In this document: piece by piece, positions 46,528 to 58,062 of the stretch
Position numbering within the stretch: the stretch's first letter is position 1
How the letters are laid out: every line of letters begins with the position of its first letter
Assembly (NCBI RefSeq): GCF_035222375.1
Contig: NC_085891.1
Coordinates: forward strand, 3,844,001-3,908,000
Source: Podospora pseudocomata
Lineage: Eukaryota > Ascomycota > Sordariomycetes > Sordariales > Podosporaceae
Length of the DNA stretch: 64,000 bases
Direction: 5' to 3'
Notes under the pieces: generated by a model
What the model was told of the DNA's origin: nothing
The model's input: only the letters and a program-made list of their open reading frames with translations
Database searches by the model: none
Program-made: the position numbers and the translations under genes

Positions 46528-49500
46528 TCAATAACCTTGAATGGATGATGATCCTGGTCAGAAGATGTAGTTTTGTTTGGATTCATTTATGCTATGTAGT
46601 CTTGGATTCAGAACGACGAGACTGTGATAAGTGTAATGTAAAATCACTTCAATGAATTGACGAAGCTCGGCGCAGTGGTTGGAATTCAGCCTTGCCATAA
46701 AAAGACATCATGGATTCTGTTTCCAGTACAACTGATTGCGAAGTGGTTCCTTGCATTGCTTGTTTCATTTGGCATGACTGTTCCGCACCCAAATCAAGAT
46801 CTGCCACAGAGAGGATTGAGAACTATCACATCCGAGATTTACTATCCGGTCCGGAGCCCGTGGTGACGTCGCATAGAAGACAAGGCATGATACCTGTCCG
46901 CCCACAGCCTTGTATGTATATACAGCACGAAACATGCACACGGCCCCGTCTAATTGTTTATTTGGCTGCCTAAAGCTTAGCTATCGTTTATCATATCCGG
47001 GACTAGTCACGCCTCTCCTTGTGCCATTAGACAGCTCTATTAATCCTTCATCCCAACTTTCAAAAGTCGGCCCCCACGGGGAAAGGGGAAAACGGCACTT
47101 GTGTTTCTGGAGCGTTGCACAATGCGGATGGATTGTCCCGAGAATCCCTCGGGAGCTTTTTAGATCTCGGTGACTCGAAGGTTTTATTTTTGTTGTGTTG
47201 CCATTGCATCATAGGCTGCGTGCGTGGTAATGGATTCAAGGCAATTCATGAGAAAGGTCCTCCATTATGAAGGATGACTCGGTGTGCGGAAACCTTGCGC
47301 TTTGCAGAATGATTGATATCAGTTGTTGATATACGGGCTGCATGGTTTAGTGAGACAAATACAAACCAGTCCTTTTTACTGTGACTCAGGCGAGGCCAGT
47401 GTTCAATGGGGAGATGGATTCCAATACCACCCACATAGGGACGTCCTCCGAAGCTAGGTCGACCCCACGGCCAGAAAGTAACGGCCCGGAACTTTCCTGG
47501 TGCATTGTAAGATACCTGTAGATCGTAGACACATACTCTTTTTGCTGGTAGCAAAAGGAAGGTGGATGACGAAACCAGAGCCGAGAGGAGGCTCGGTAAA
47601 TGTCGTACGACAGCAAATAAAAAGATCAGACGAAAGATGAGGACGAAACAATGTTTTCACCTCATCACCTGCCAGTATTACTCGAGGTGGCGTTTAGGCC
47701 TGATTGTGAGGTTTGCATGCAGATGGCCCGGAGGCTAGGGATCACGCACGACCGAGACCCGTGGCCGCCGACAACTGAAAGCCGAAAATACCAGGCCTTA
47801 AAATGCGGCGATACTGGATATGTGGAGTTGAGCGGCAAAGGGGTGGCCAAGGAGAAGGCCGAGATTAAGCTACTGCGGGATTCCCGGCAGGAGACACGTT
47901 TTGTACAAGAGACGACGATGTGCCGCAGTGGTGCTGATAAAGCAACTAACGATTGTATCAGCCTTGCATAGTCCTTTTGAAACAGGTACAGCCTTCTTCC
48001 CCAGATTGTTTTGACATGACGGTCGTACAGCTCCTGGAATCTTACATGCATCCGGCCGAAGGACCTGAATGAGCTCTCGACATAGAGACTAGCAAAGAAG
48101 TGGAGAGTGGTTATTTTGAAGGATGATGATTTGGGGGCCATTCTCTGAAGGCACTGACGTCATGGGCATGCGTGGCTGGATGCTCGCACTCGATGGGAAC
48201 TTGTTGTTCAACACCGCCCGCCAAAGTCTATGTTTACTGGTGCAAGCAGACCTTTTGCTTTCTGGACATTTGATGACAGGAGCGGGCGGTGATGTCTCTC
48301 CCGATGGCCGGGTGATAGAGCTGCAGCTCATCTCTGGGTATGTGGCTGATGGTGTGTTTGACCCCGCCGGTAGTCGGCTGAGACAATGCTTCATTCGAAA
48401 CATGGTAAGAGCACCGCATCGAAGGATGAAAGCATAGAAGCCAAACTGGCTTCGCCGCATCTCTACCGCTTCACCATTCTGAGCACCGTTCCACTCGCCT
48501 GGGAGAAATGAAATCCGTTGTGTGTCGGGGAAGCTGGTCCGGGGCACAGCGGTGCATTCCAGCATGTTGGGTCAGGGGTTGATTGGCCGCCTTGCCAATT
48601 TGGGAGTGGCATCGCCAGCATCGACAACTAACACGGCACACCAGTGAACCAACGCCGGCGCTTCGAGGACGAGAGATGCTCCATGTTTTTTTGTTTTTGT
48701 TTTTGTTTTTGTGTAGGTGGCGTGTTCTTGGTGTTCGCTGCGTATTTTGACGAACATATTGCTCTCCAGGAGACCGGCACAACGGCCCAGGGCAAAAGGT
48801 TCGGTATGTGGACAAAGTCGGCATTCGTTCAGGTCAGTCAGCCCGGAGATAACTGCTCTGTCTGGTACTACCTGCTCGCTTGTGCGGGAGGGGTCCGAAA
48901 AACAACGACCGGGCCGAGCAATCTGGTCCGGATCCGGGGGTCGCCCACGGAGGGTCCCCCCACCCCATTTTCTTCCATCGCCCGCCGTACCACCAACAAA
49001 TCGCCCTCGGGGCTTTCATGGGGCCAAAAGCTGTTGGAGCTAATGTTCCATGATTATGAGGGTGACGGGGTTTGGCACGCGATAGGTGTTTGATACCGCC
49101 GGTGTTGATGCATATTGATAGCTTGGCAAACCGTCCCAACGCCGGCTGTTCCCCCGCTACTCCCGAGTGGCGCTCTTGACGCCGCAAATATCAAGAATAG
49201 CTGACCTCATGGGCAGCTCCGAAACCCTCGTACGAGAGAGTCGGCTTTCCCGGGCGAAGAATATGGAGATCGGTTTCGGAAATATCGATGAATTTATCTG
49301 ATGCATGCTGATGGCACATTTTCAGCCACTACCCGACTGTGCAAAACTTGACATGAGAAACGTGATGAATGGAGGTTGATTTGTGATCAATAGCAGTATC
49401 CGATGTCATTGGAAACAACAGTTGTATTCCCAAGTCTAAGCCAAGATTTGTATCTCTAAACTATATAGAATAACAATGAACAGAATCAAAAGGCCTATGT

Positions 49501-49809
49501 TGAAGGAAAGTCGCGAATCGCCCATGCTGACATGGACGTGACAAAAATGTGGTATGATACAGAGCTCCCCCTCGCGGGTCACTTCTGTATCGATGCAGTA
49601 TCTATCTAAAGCCTCTAAATCTCCGTCTATCGTGTATAAGTGCTGATCATAAGAATGCTCCGTGGAAGCCGTCTCGCCATGGAAATGCTGGTCATGTTGT
49701 ACAAGTTCGTTGCGTCCTGATAGATGGTCAGCAAGATACCTTGAGCTTGTCAATGACAGATTTCAATGTGTGCAGCCAACGTACCATAATCATACAAAGT
49801 TCCGTCCCT
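46528..49809. other. Gene-poor stretch with uncertain open frames
   Basis: No gene can be firmly supported. Open frames at 47,651-47,971 (plus), 48,123-48,437 (plus), 47,665-48,141 (minus) and 48,089-48,565 (minus) overlap each other, and I cannot tell which, if any, is real. A TTTTTG hexamer repeat is at 48,685-48,712. Confidence 0.4.
48685..48712. repeat. TTTTTG hexanucleotide repeat
   Basis: About four and a half copies, outside any supported gene. Confidence 0.8.
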
Positions 49810-50007
49810 CTAGAAGTTGACAAACTCGTACAACCTCCTGCAGTCCTCGCAGTCCTCATAGCTGATGACTTTGAAAACCTTGTCACGGCGACTGTCGAAC
49901 CGGCATTCACCGTATATGTAGCGAGTGTAGACGGTGCAGGAGTAAGCTTGCCTACGGACTTTGCTCCGGTGCTGGCACGCATAGACGGTTTCCTCCCAGT
50001 TGCACAT
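49810..50007 (-). CDS. Small Cys-rich protein, 65 residues
   Basis: A single exon from ATG 50007. Six Cys (2, 11, 24, 35, 53, 56) and His13 could form a small metal-binding or disulfide fold; the end has CEDC followed by RRLYEFVNF. There is no signal peptide, so zinc binding in the cell is more likely than secretion. I do not recognise a named family. The frame is open with no conflict on the other strand except one shorter-looking shadow. Confidence 0.55.
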   Translation of the reverse strand: MCNWEETVYACQHRSKVRRQAYSCTVYTRYIYGECRFDSRRDKVFKVISYEDCEDCRRLYEFVNF

Positions 50008-52748
50008 GGTTGCTCGTGTCGTGAGTGACTAGGTATCTACTCCTGTCTCGAAAGTGTGTCGGTGGGGGATGAGGTGTCGATGTTGACGATGGCGCTGGCT
50101 CAATGAGTTGAGTGGAGAGCCGAGTTGAGTAAAGAGGGATCTCGATGTGTGTGGTGATACTGGAACAAGTCTGAGAAAGTGATGTGGGGGTCTGATATAT
50201 ATATCTGGTTATGGAGATGCTGTCTTGCAATTCAAGGTAGACTGGCAGGCCCCGGTACGGTTCTCAACTGCTAGCAATACAGTGCTGCTCTTCAAGGAGA
50301 GAAATCGAACTACACGGTGGGTGTCGATCTGGCCAACAAATAAGGCGGATTGGTCACGGAAGAGGAGGCTAGACAGGTACAGTTCTACCCCTAGCACTGG
50401 GTGGTCATTGTCTAGACAAAGCCTCCCCGATTCACACATGGCGGCCGTGCCTCAGTGAAGAATGCCTTGGAAGCCAAACCAAGATTGGGACGTACCTGAC
50501 TACGGGTACACGAACTGGTGGTTGAAGACGTGGGATTTCGGCCAAGCACCCGGGCCGCTCGTGGCAGTGGTGGTACATACCACACTCATTTGGGAGCCGA
50601 CAGGACACTAAATCGGCAGTGACTGTGAGTGAGTGCATCTCAAATCCCTGTTAAAGTAGGGAAAGTACGGCTACCACCTCGCGGCGCAGTTCCTGGAGTG
50701 GGAGTGTGGCTTCGCCTCCTTAACAGAAGTCGGTTGGTTTTGATGTGGGAGTACGAGAAGTTTCATTGGTGCATTTTAGTGCGTGGTTGGTTGGTTGCAT
50801 TAAGCGCGACCTAGCAGGGGGGCCAAGTCTTCTTGAACTGACTGTGTGCTGTGCACTCAACCATGACACAAAGATATGCGCTGGATCCAAATTGACTACA
50901 TTTATGGAAAAATGGAGTGCAAGATCAAACATGAGACTCGAAACCTGAGGCAAAGCACATCCAGCGAGGCGGACATGTATCTTGAACAGGTGCTCATAAA
51001 AGTATGGAGAGTATCAATGCATGCCCATCGGCCGCTCGTCCTGTGACTCTGGGATTTTGAATTCTGATTCAGTGTACGTAAACCATCCAGTGGCCTGTTG
51101 CCAGAAGAACTGCATTCTGCGACGAAATGACGCCTGAGCCAATACAGAAGAATATCATTGAGTCAAAGTGGTAGGAACAATAGAAGCGAATCCACTGCAC
51201 GAGGCCACCTTTTCAGCCCTATGATCGGCAGCACAGTGGTGATCATATCTGTGCCGTTAGATTGGTCAACATGCGTTCCATTAGATCGGTATCAAGCGTG
51301 GAGCCTACCGGATTGCTTTCCCTTGAATCTAACCACCGAGCATCCCGATCTGGGTTCACATGCTTCACTATTGGTGTTTTACGTCAAAGTTTGTGTCATG
51401 ATCGGATCACTTCTGAACTTGGAAGCAAACAAGCAGGAGAACACTCGCCCATCTTCGGACTGTTAGTTCATGGCTTTCGAGTCCACCATCGTTTGCCCAA
51501 CAGGATATGCATTCTCGCACGAGATTGGCTATGTCGACTACTTTTCACAATCTCCGAATCACATGTGGCGATCTTCATTCAAACCTGTGAGTTTGCACCA
51601 TTCTCTATTGATGCCGTTGGCAGTCTTCAACTTTACATTGGCTCGCCAGCGTGTTTAGAACCCGTCATCGGATGCCTACCCCCTTTCTTTCCTGTTGGAC
51701 CCGACAGATCGGATCACAGGCAAGAGACGACCAGGCCTCCTGTTTGAATTTCTTTGTATGGATTCTGTCTGGCTTCTAGACGACAGGAGACTGACTCAGG
51801 GTAGGTATGGCCGCATGTTGGGCCTGCCAGCGGGCGAATCAGTCGGACGGAGAAGTGCGAATATCCAATCATTTCAGAGGCCTTACACCAACGACCAGAG
51901 GGCGGTGCGTGCGCGCTATGCCTATTGCAGCATCATATGTCTGGGGCTAGTTGCAAAACCTCCAAGAGGGCTCCAAAAACAAAACTGAAGGCATGTGAAT
52001 GAGGACCATGAGAAATGATGAAGACGCATATCACACAGAGTGTAAAAGATGCCTTGTTGGTTGGAAAACTCACATGTCTTGCCTGGGCCTGGTTCGTGAC
52101 TGGACACATTGACTCGGTCGGCATTGTTGGTTGCGGAGGGCGGCCGCCAAGTCGGGACGGGCGATGCGCGGCCTGCGTCCTCACGGGATACGAACCGGTG
52201 ATCATCGCGGGGAATATTCACCGGGTGCGGAGTGGCTGGCGATCAAATGCAGGTCTGGAAGTTCACCTTCCCTATGCCGTGGGGAAAACAAAAGGGACCA
52301 AGTCACACATCAAGGCAGCTTCCCCTTTCTTGCCTGTTCTTGTGTGGCTAACTGGAGCAAGAAGCCAAAATCAACACGGCATGACGTCTTGGAGCTATGA
52401 CTTGACTTAGGTAATTCTCTAATCTAAGGGAGGTAGCCGATGTTTCTGCTGATTTGTGAGGTCATGGTGTTCTGTCCTGGGTGGCATCCCCTCACCAATT
52501 CTGGCTAAACCACAGAGCAGCATTTGCATATGCGATAGTCCTTTGATAATATCCAGCGCGGGGTGATCATAGGAGATATGTAGCATAGGTATTCAAGTCG
52601 GCACGGCAGATAGTTCAAGTCGGTAAAGATGACACTGCAGTGAACGGTTATAAATGCTCTTGTAGTAATGCAGCAACAGAAACGTCTACCCGCACGCATT
52701 CTGAAGTATGTGGTCAAAATCATGTACCTCCTCGTAAACAAAAAAATC
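50008..52748. other. Gene-poor stretch
   Basis: No gene is supported. A TATA-like run is at about 50,196-50,204, correctly placed to serve the Cys-rich minus-strand gene. Open frames around 51,158-51,747 and 52,015-52,410 have no recognisable domain. Confidence 0.4.
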
Positions 52749-53622
52749 ATGATTGCCTCTCGCCTTCTGTTGACGCTTCTTCTCTCTCTTTCCGGTGTCT
52801 TGGGCCGTACGTTATTTTCATTGCCTGCCCAACCCCGTACCGAAATAGTTACTCACCGTTAACATCACACTCACAACAGAACGTTGCCAATGGTCCCATC
52901 TACGTCAATCTTCCGACCGCTACTCGGAGCTTCAAACCAGCCCCCAGCATACCCCCTCACCATCTGACCCCCTCTTCTTCCCCGCCACGAGCCCCTACCC
53001 ATTCTACAACAACGCCATCCCCACCCCCCTCAACCAAACCATCCTCGCAACCACTCAAGTCCGCCCTTTACACACCCATTCCATCATCGACCAAGAGGGC
53101 TGCTCAAGCTACACCCGTCTAATCACCAACGACGCCATCTTGGCAGTGCAGATATTCTACGAATCCGCCACCAACACCGGGGGAGTGCCCCTCAGAGTTA
53201 AGGAGATTCACACTGTGTACTTCCTTGCTCCGGGGAACAGTACCGAAAAAATTCAGGCCAATGTGAAGAGAGAAACGTGGCCGAGTTTCAGCAGGTCGGA
53301 TCAAGATGCAAGATCGACCTTGAAGGGGGTATTTGATGCGTATTTGGATGCGAATGGCCCTGTCGCGTGGGCTGGCAGCTGTTCGATGCTTGATTCTGGA
53401 AAGGGTGGTGATCTCAGAGCTGGGCAGGGAGATCAGTGTGCGGAGCTGAGGCTGCAATTGAAAGAAGGTCAAAAGATAGAGCAGAGAATGTATGTGATTG
53501 ACGAGTCTCTTGGCGCGGTGACTGTGTCGGGGGTGGTGGGGGGAAAGGTGGCAGGGTTTGAGGGGAGGGTCGTGAAGGGGAAGTTGGAGTATGTGCACCA
53601 GTTTGGTGACTACTGCTCCTGA
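52749..53622 (+). CDS. Secreted hypothetical protein
   Basis: Exons 52749-52806 and 52880-53622 encode 266 residues. The first exon is almost exactly the signal peptide (MIASRLLLTLLLSLSGVLG), the intron splits the next codon (Gln) and the mature part begins RCQWSHLRQSS. The body has four or five Cys and segments such as AILAVQIFYESATN, YFLAPGNSTEKIQ and RMYVIDESLGAVTVSG. No known domain is recognised. The same frame stays open upstream of the chosen ATG (Lys-rich, from about 52,668), but the signal peptide fixes the start at 52749. It is the last unique gene before the transposon block. Confidence 0.8.
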
Positions 53623-54468
53623 TTCGTGAGAGCTTGACGGTTTTGGAGACAATGTGTCAAGTAACTGCCTACGTACCAAGTATAAAACTGGGAAATCCGG
53701 GGGTTCAGGGGTTCAGAGGTTCGCGGGTGTGCTGGGGTGCAGAGGAGGTAGCGAGACTCGTGAACAATTCAATGTCTCACATTGCCAGCCCGCTTAGTTG
53801 ACCAAGCAAAGTCTATAGACAAATTCTTCGGATGCTGGATAGGCGTTACCAACAGTGTTGGTCGGAAGAGGGCGATAAGGGCCCGGAGTTGGTAGTGGAC
53901 TGCTCGCTGAGAGAGGCATACACCACGGTGGGTGCCTCACGGCCCTATCTGCACGTTTGTAATGGACGAAGGAATATACCGGGTACCTTACAGGACACGG
54001 TCAGATTCTGTCTCACGGGTGGGTCGTTCTATTACGTCTCTTTTAGAACTAACCGTTGATATCCGCTCCCTCCTGCACACCATCTCCGGCCTAACTGACC
54101 CTGGCTGCCAGCTGCATGATTTATGCGCGTCATCAGCCCTATAAGGCTTGCCACGCGTCCAGCCGCTTCCAGTCATGCCATGCTTTTGCCTTCCTCACAC
54201 CCGCAACACCCACATGTAAGCCCAACAAGTGCTGTTGGGTCGACCAATTTCCCTTAATTGCTTGTGATCTGCGGCTGCGTGATAGCTTCCTGTGGGGGCG
54301 GTTGGTCCCGCAAATTGACATGAGATGACTGGTTTGGCTGTTGGCGATTTATAGACAAGGTACATACATTACGTAGCTATGTATCTAGGCCGTTGTTGAA
54401 GGGATGCTTTCCGTGGAAGGCTATTGAACGGAATCAGGTGTCGTTGGTGCATCCCAACTAAGACTAGG
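53623..54468. other. Intergenic region before the transposon block
   Basis: No gene is supported; the open frame 53,832-54,059 lacks any known motif. Confidence 0.45.
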
Positions 54469-54476
54469 CATCTAGG
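54469..54476. repeat. Left 8-bp target-site duplication
   Basis: catctagg directly precedes the CAGTGTAG terminus of the hAT-like element and recurs at 58,743-58,750. Confidence 0.9.
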
Positions 54477-54645
54477 CAGTGTAGTCAATGAGCTAAGCTG
54501 AGCTAAGCAGGCCCCGGGCTTGCTCGGCTTACTTACTTTAACTCACTAACGTTACTTAGCTTAGGATTATTTACTACTCGCTTTAAATTATAATATTAGT
54601 GATCTTCTTAAAGATAATGATTTTGGCTCGATTTATGTTACAACC

Positions 54646-55119
54646 TGCACCAGAAATGGATACAGACTGCAAGGCAGTACGCCAGAGGTGAATATGACAG
54701 AATGATCGAAGGTTGTGACAAGCGTCTCAGACATGGGTTCACTGTCAACAACAGGTTGTTCTAACAAAGAGCTACTGAAAGTAGATTGTAGACAAATGAA
54801 CTTGAATTGCTTGCATGAGGAATCAGATTCCTCGACACGGGGAGCGCCCGGCGCTCCCCCCTATTTATGTCAAGCTATCTACATATATTTCTGAAGTATC
54901 TTTGTACCTTGCTCAGTGTGCCTTCAAAGCCAGAGAACCTCAATTATATCTATGCATGGTGACAGCATTAGTGGCAATGGTACCATGTCCAGCTGAACTG
55001 GTTACGTCAGTTTCAGCTTCCATGAGCTCCTATTCAGCTTGATTGACCAGAACCCTTTTCTGTCTGACAGGTACCACCCAGTGGTTCCTGTACAGGGGTA
55101 TTACGCTTGGGGCGTAACA
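54646..55119. mobile_element. Possible solo-LTR-like fossil
   Basis: A 474-base segment within the hAT-like element begins TGTTAC and ends GTAACA, the TG...CA form of retrotransposon LTRs, and is followed by tctggtgacgag, which resembles sequence seen next to LTRs. The flanks show no matching 5-base duplication. It is at most a broken remnant, and the family cannot be told. Confidence 0.25.
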
Positions 55120-55342
55120 CCCAAGAGTACATTGCAACTATCTGGTGACGAGTACACTGAACTTGAAGAAGAAAAGAAAAAGAGAAAGAAAAGGTTTGTC
55201 AACATGAGCCTCTGATATAGCTGAGCGTGTTGGCCAGTGCGCGGTGATAGAAGGTTCTGGAGTAGTGGTCTGTGCGTTCTGGGAATAGCTTCATCTGGGC
55301 CGAAGGTTGCCGAGGTCCATGCCAGGCTCAGCCCGTTACAAA

Positions 55343-55489
55343 ATCCTTCTAAAAGCACTTATAATAATAGAAATACTTTATTATCAAAACCGTTTCTTTA
55401 TTAAACCTATATTATTAAAAGCTATATATAAATTTAATTTCATTAAATAAGCTCTTTATTTCCGAAGATATTTATTGTTTTAAATTGGG
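55343..55489. repeat. Very AT-rich tract inside the hAT-like element
   Basis: About 147 bases composed overwhelmingly of A and T with many TA steps, unlike the GC-rich surroundings. It looks like DNA altered by RIP, the fungal process that mutates repeats. Confidence 0.6.
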
Positions 55490-55947
55490 GTCGCTGAGAG
55501 CACTGTAACTACAGGGGTCTCAGGAGGGTGAAGCAATTACCCAAGAACTTGGCGAGTCTCGGACTGTGCTGCTAAATACGACGACGTGGTTGTCGAAGGA
55601 AGAAAGTGCAACAGGTATTACCTGCAAATACAGAGAGTAGTGAACTGAGATGTTGTAGTCTCATATATAAGATACTGTAAATGATCAATCTTATTGACTG
55701 ACTTGACTTATTATTTCTTAAGGAAAGAAAGAAGCAGGAATACCATTGCAATTGGAAGAGGGCTCTTTATGAGCACCTGAACTTCTTTATCATCCTTATC
55801 GCTCCCTATCGCTCGGTGGCCCCAGTGACTTGGATCTATGATCTCGTTGCCGATAAGGTGCTCGTATCGCTCATGAGGCTTCTCGTATCTCTCATTGTTC
55901 GGAGGTCCGGTCAAGAGTCTGTCCGGAGATCCGGTGAAGAGTCCTGG

Positions 55948-56040
55948 GAGCCGTTGAGAGCGCTTGTGGGCGAGCCGTTGAGAGAATTGTGGGCGAGCCG
56001 TTGAGAGCATTGTGGGCGAGCTGTTGGGAACAATGTGGGC
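55948..56040. repeat. Four tandem 23-24-bp units
   Basis: Four copies of gagccgttgagag-n-ttgtgggc (lengths 24, 23, 23, 23) lie head to tail inside the hAT-like element, just left of the Pogo insertion. The last copy has diverged. Confidence 0.85.
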
Positions 56041-56203
56041 GCAGAATTCCATAAACAAGTGCTGTAAAATTCCATGAATAAATGCTGCATTTTAACAAAA
56101 AATTATAAATGTTTACTGAAGGTTATGCCCTATATAGGCCTGTAAGCCCTGTATTGGCATATACTTACAATGCTCGCAACAGCGAAAGACTCAATACCTA
56201 GTA

Positions 56204-56247
56204 ACGTACATTATAAGCGAGTCGCGCATATAAGCGAGTCGCGCACT
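56204..56247 (+). repeat. Left terminal inverted repeat of the Pogo/Fot1 element
   Basis: 44 bases starting acgtacattataagcgag, identical in reverse complement to 58,019-58,062. Confidence 0.95.
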
Positions 56248-56302
56248 GGCCATTGCGACGCGTTCTCTCTACACTTAACATCATTTTTCTCTACAACCCA
56301 AC

Positions 56303-57965
56303 ATGCCACCTACTTTAAAGGAAGCGAGGGTAATCTTAGCCCTTGAAGCTCTCCAAAAGGACGAAAAATTACGCCTCAGAGCCGCAGCTAAGCTCTATAA
56401 TGTACCACCATCAACCCTCCGTGACCGACGCGCTGGCCGGCCTGCACGACGCGACACCACGCCCAATTCGAAGAAGCTCACTCAATCAGAAGAGGATGAT
56501 GCTATTATTCAATACGTTATTGAGCTATGTGCGCGAGCTTTTCCACCAAGATTGCGTGGTGTGGAAGATATGGCCAACCAACTGCTACGCGTACGCGACG
56601 CGCCCCCTGTTGGCAAGCTCTGGGCACACAACTTCGTCAAACGCCAGCCACAGCTCCGTACGCGCTTTACACGTAGATACGACTACCAGAGGGCCAAGTG
56701 CGAGGATCCAAAGGTCATCAGCGAGTGGTTCACGCTTGTGCGGAACACCAAGGCCAAGTACGGTATTGTGGATGACGATGTCTACAACTTCGACGAGACT
56801 GGGTTTATGATGGGTATTATCTTCGCGGGCATGGTAGTTACGACCTCAGACGGCCTTAGCAAGGCGAAACTGGCCCAGCCTGGCAACCGCGAATGGGCAA
56901 CGGTGATCCAGGGAGTCAATGCCCTCGGCTGGGCTATCCCTCCCTTCATCATCTTGGCCGCACAGTACCACCTTGCTAACTGGTACACCGAGTGCAACCT
57001 ACCGTCTACCTGGCGCATCGCAACCACCGATAATGGCTGGACTACCAATCCGGTAGGCCTAGATTGGATCAAGCACTTCGACTATCACACAGCGTCCCGC
57101 ACAAAGGGCAAATACCGGTTGTTGATCCTCGACGGCCACGAAAGCCACCACTCGACTGAATTTGAGCGCTACTGCCAGCAGAACAACATCATCACGCTCT
57201 GCATGCCTCCGCATTCTTCACACTACCTCCAGCCACTCGATGTCGGCTGCTTGGGGCCATTGAAGCAGGCGTACGGCCGCCAGATCGAGGACTTGATGCG
57301 CATGCATATCAACCACGTAAGCAAGCTCGAGTTCCTCTGTGCCTTCCGCGAGGCCTTTTTGCCTCTATAACAGAGAAGAATATACAGGGTGGCTTTGCAG
57401 GTGCTGGCCTTGCGCCGTACGATCCAGAGAGGGTGCTTTCAAGCTAGATGTAAAGCTTCGTACGCCAACACCTCCAAACTCACGGCCCGGCACTGCACAA
57501 CCTTGGGTCTTCCAGACACCACACAACCCCGAGAAGCTGACTCGCAGTCAACGCTTATCAAGACTCGCATTGCCAACCATCAAAATAGCTCCCCGACTTC
57601 AATGTTGGCTGCTGTGGACCAGCTTGCTAAGAGTACAATGGCTGTGATGCACCAGGTGGCTCTCCTTCGTGCAGAGAACACTTCACTCCGCAAGGCCAAC
57701 GAGGCACTAAGTAAGCGCCGGAGAGCCAAAAAACACGTGTGCGGCTCGAGGATCACTTACTGTGCAAGATGCAAAGGATATACTTGACCAGAAGGCCGTG
57801 GGTGGGGAGGCAGCGCAAGAAACGCAGCAGGATGGCGGTAATGCAGGGGAGCTCGTACGAAGGTTCGGTGCTGTGGTGTGTGCGGCAAGCCTGGCCATAA
57901 TGCACGTACATGCCAGGAGGCTGCAGAATCATCTGATTCATCTGTTTCTGATTCAGTTATTGTAG
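56303..57965 (+). pseudogene. Pogo/Fot1 transposase, frame-broken
   Basis: ATG 56303 opens 355 residues in one frame (to 57,370): an N-terminal helix-turn-helix (RLRAAAKLYNVPPSTLRDRR), a CENP-B-like second DNA-binding part, and the DDE domain with D164 (YNFDETGF), D277 (LILDGHESH) and D313 (LQPLDVGCL), 35 residues between the last two. After AFREAF the frame is lost: the T run at 57,356-57,360 has five T where six would keep the frame into the usual next block. The rest of the C-terminus is found in the other frames (DVKLRTPTPPNSRPGT at about 57,450; SMLAAVDQLAKSTMAVMHQ at about 57,600; VQDAKDILDQKAVG at about 57,760), so at least three shifts are present. The catalytic triad is intact but the zinc-knuckle-like tail is not joined to it. 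A plain DNA transposon gene. Confidence 0.92.
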
Positions 57966-58018
57966 TTTCCTAGTGTTGTGGTTGTGTAATTGAGGATAGT
58001 TGTGGTAGGGTAACAGAG

Positions 58019-58062
58019 AGTGCGCGACTCGCTTATATGCGCGACTCGCTTATAATGTACGT
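58019..58062 (-). repeat. Right terminal inverted repeat of the Pogo/Fot1 element
   Basis: The exact reverse complement of the left repeat, with TA beyond it. Confidence 0.95.

Larger units (their letters stand above)
56204..58062 (+). mobile_element. Pogo/Fot1-type DNA transposon
   Basis: A 1,859-base element with perfect 44-base terminal inverted repeats (56,204-56,247 and 58,019-58,062) and TA duplications at 56,202-56,203 and 58,063-58,064. Each repeat carries the unit ataagcgagtcgcgca twice. It encodes a DDE transposase with a DD35D site. Perfect ends and normal base composition point to a recent insertion into the older hAT-like element. Confidence 0.95.

Noticed and set aside
47651-48565. 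Overlapping open frames on both strands
   Set aside because: Some stretches read like protein, but none shows a known motif, and I cannot decide on strand or exon structure.
49436-49753. 105-codon minus-strand open frame with hydrophobic end
   Set aside because: It has no ATG at its start and only a late internal one; not convincing.
51262-51747. 161-codon plus-strand open frame and an overlapping 62-codon frame
   Set aside because: No known motif; could be decayed DNA.
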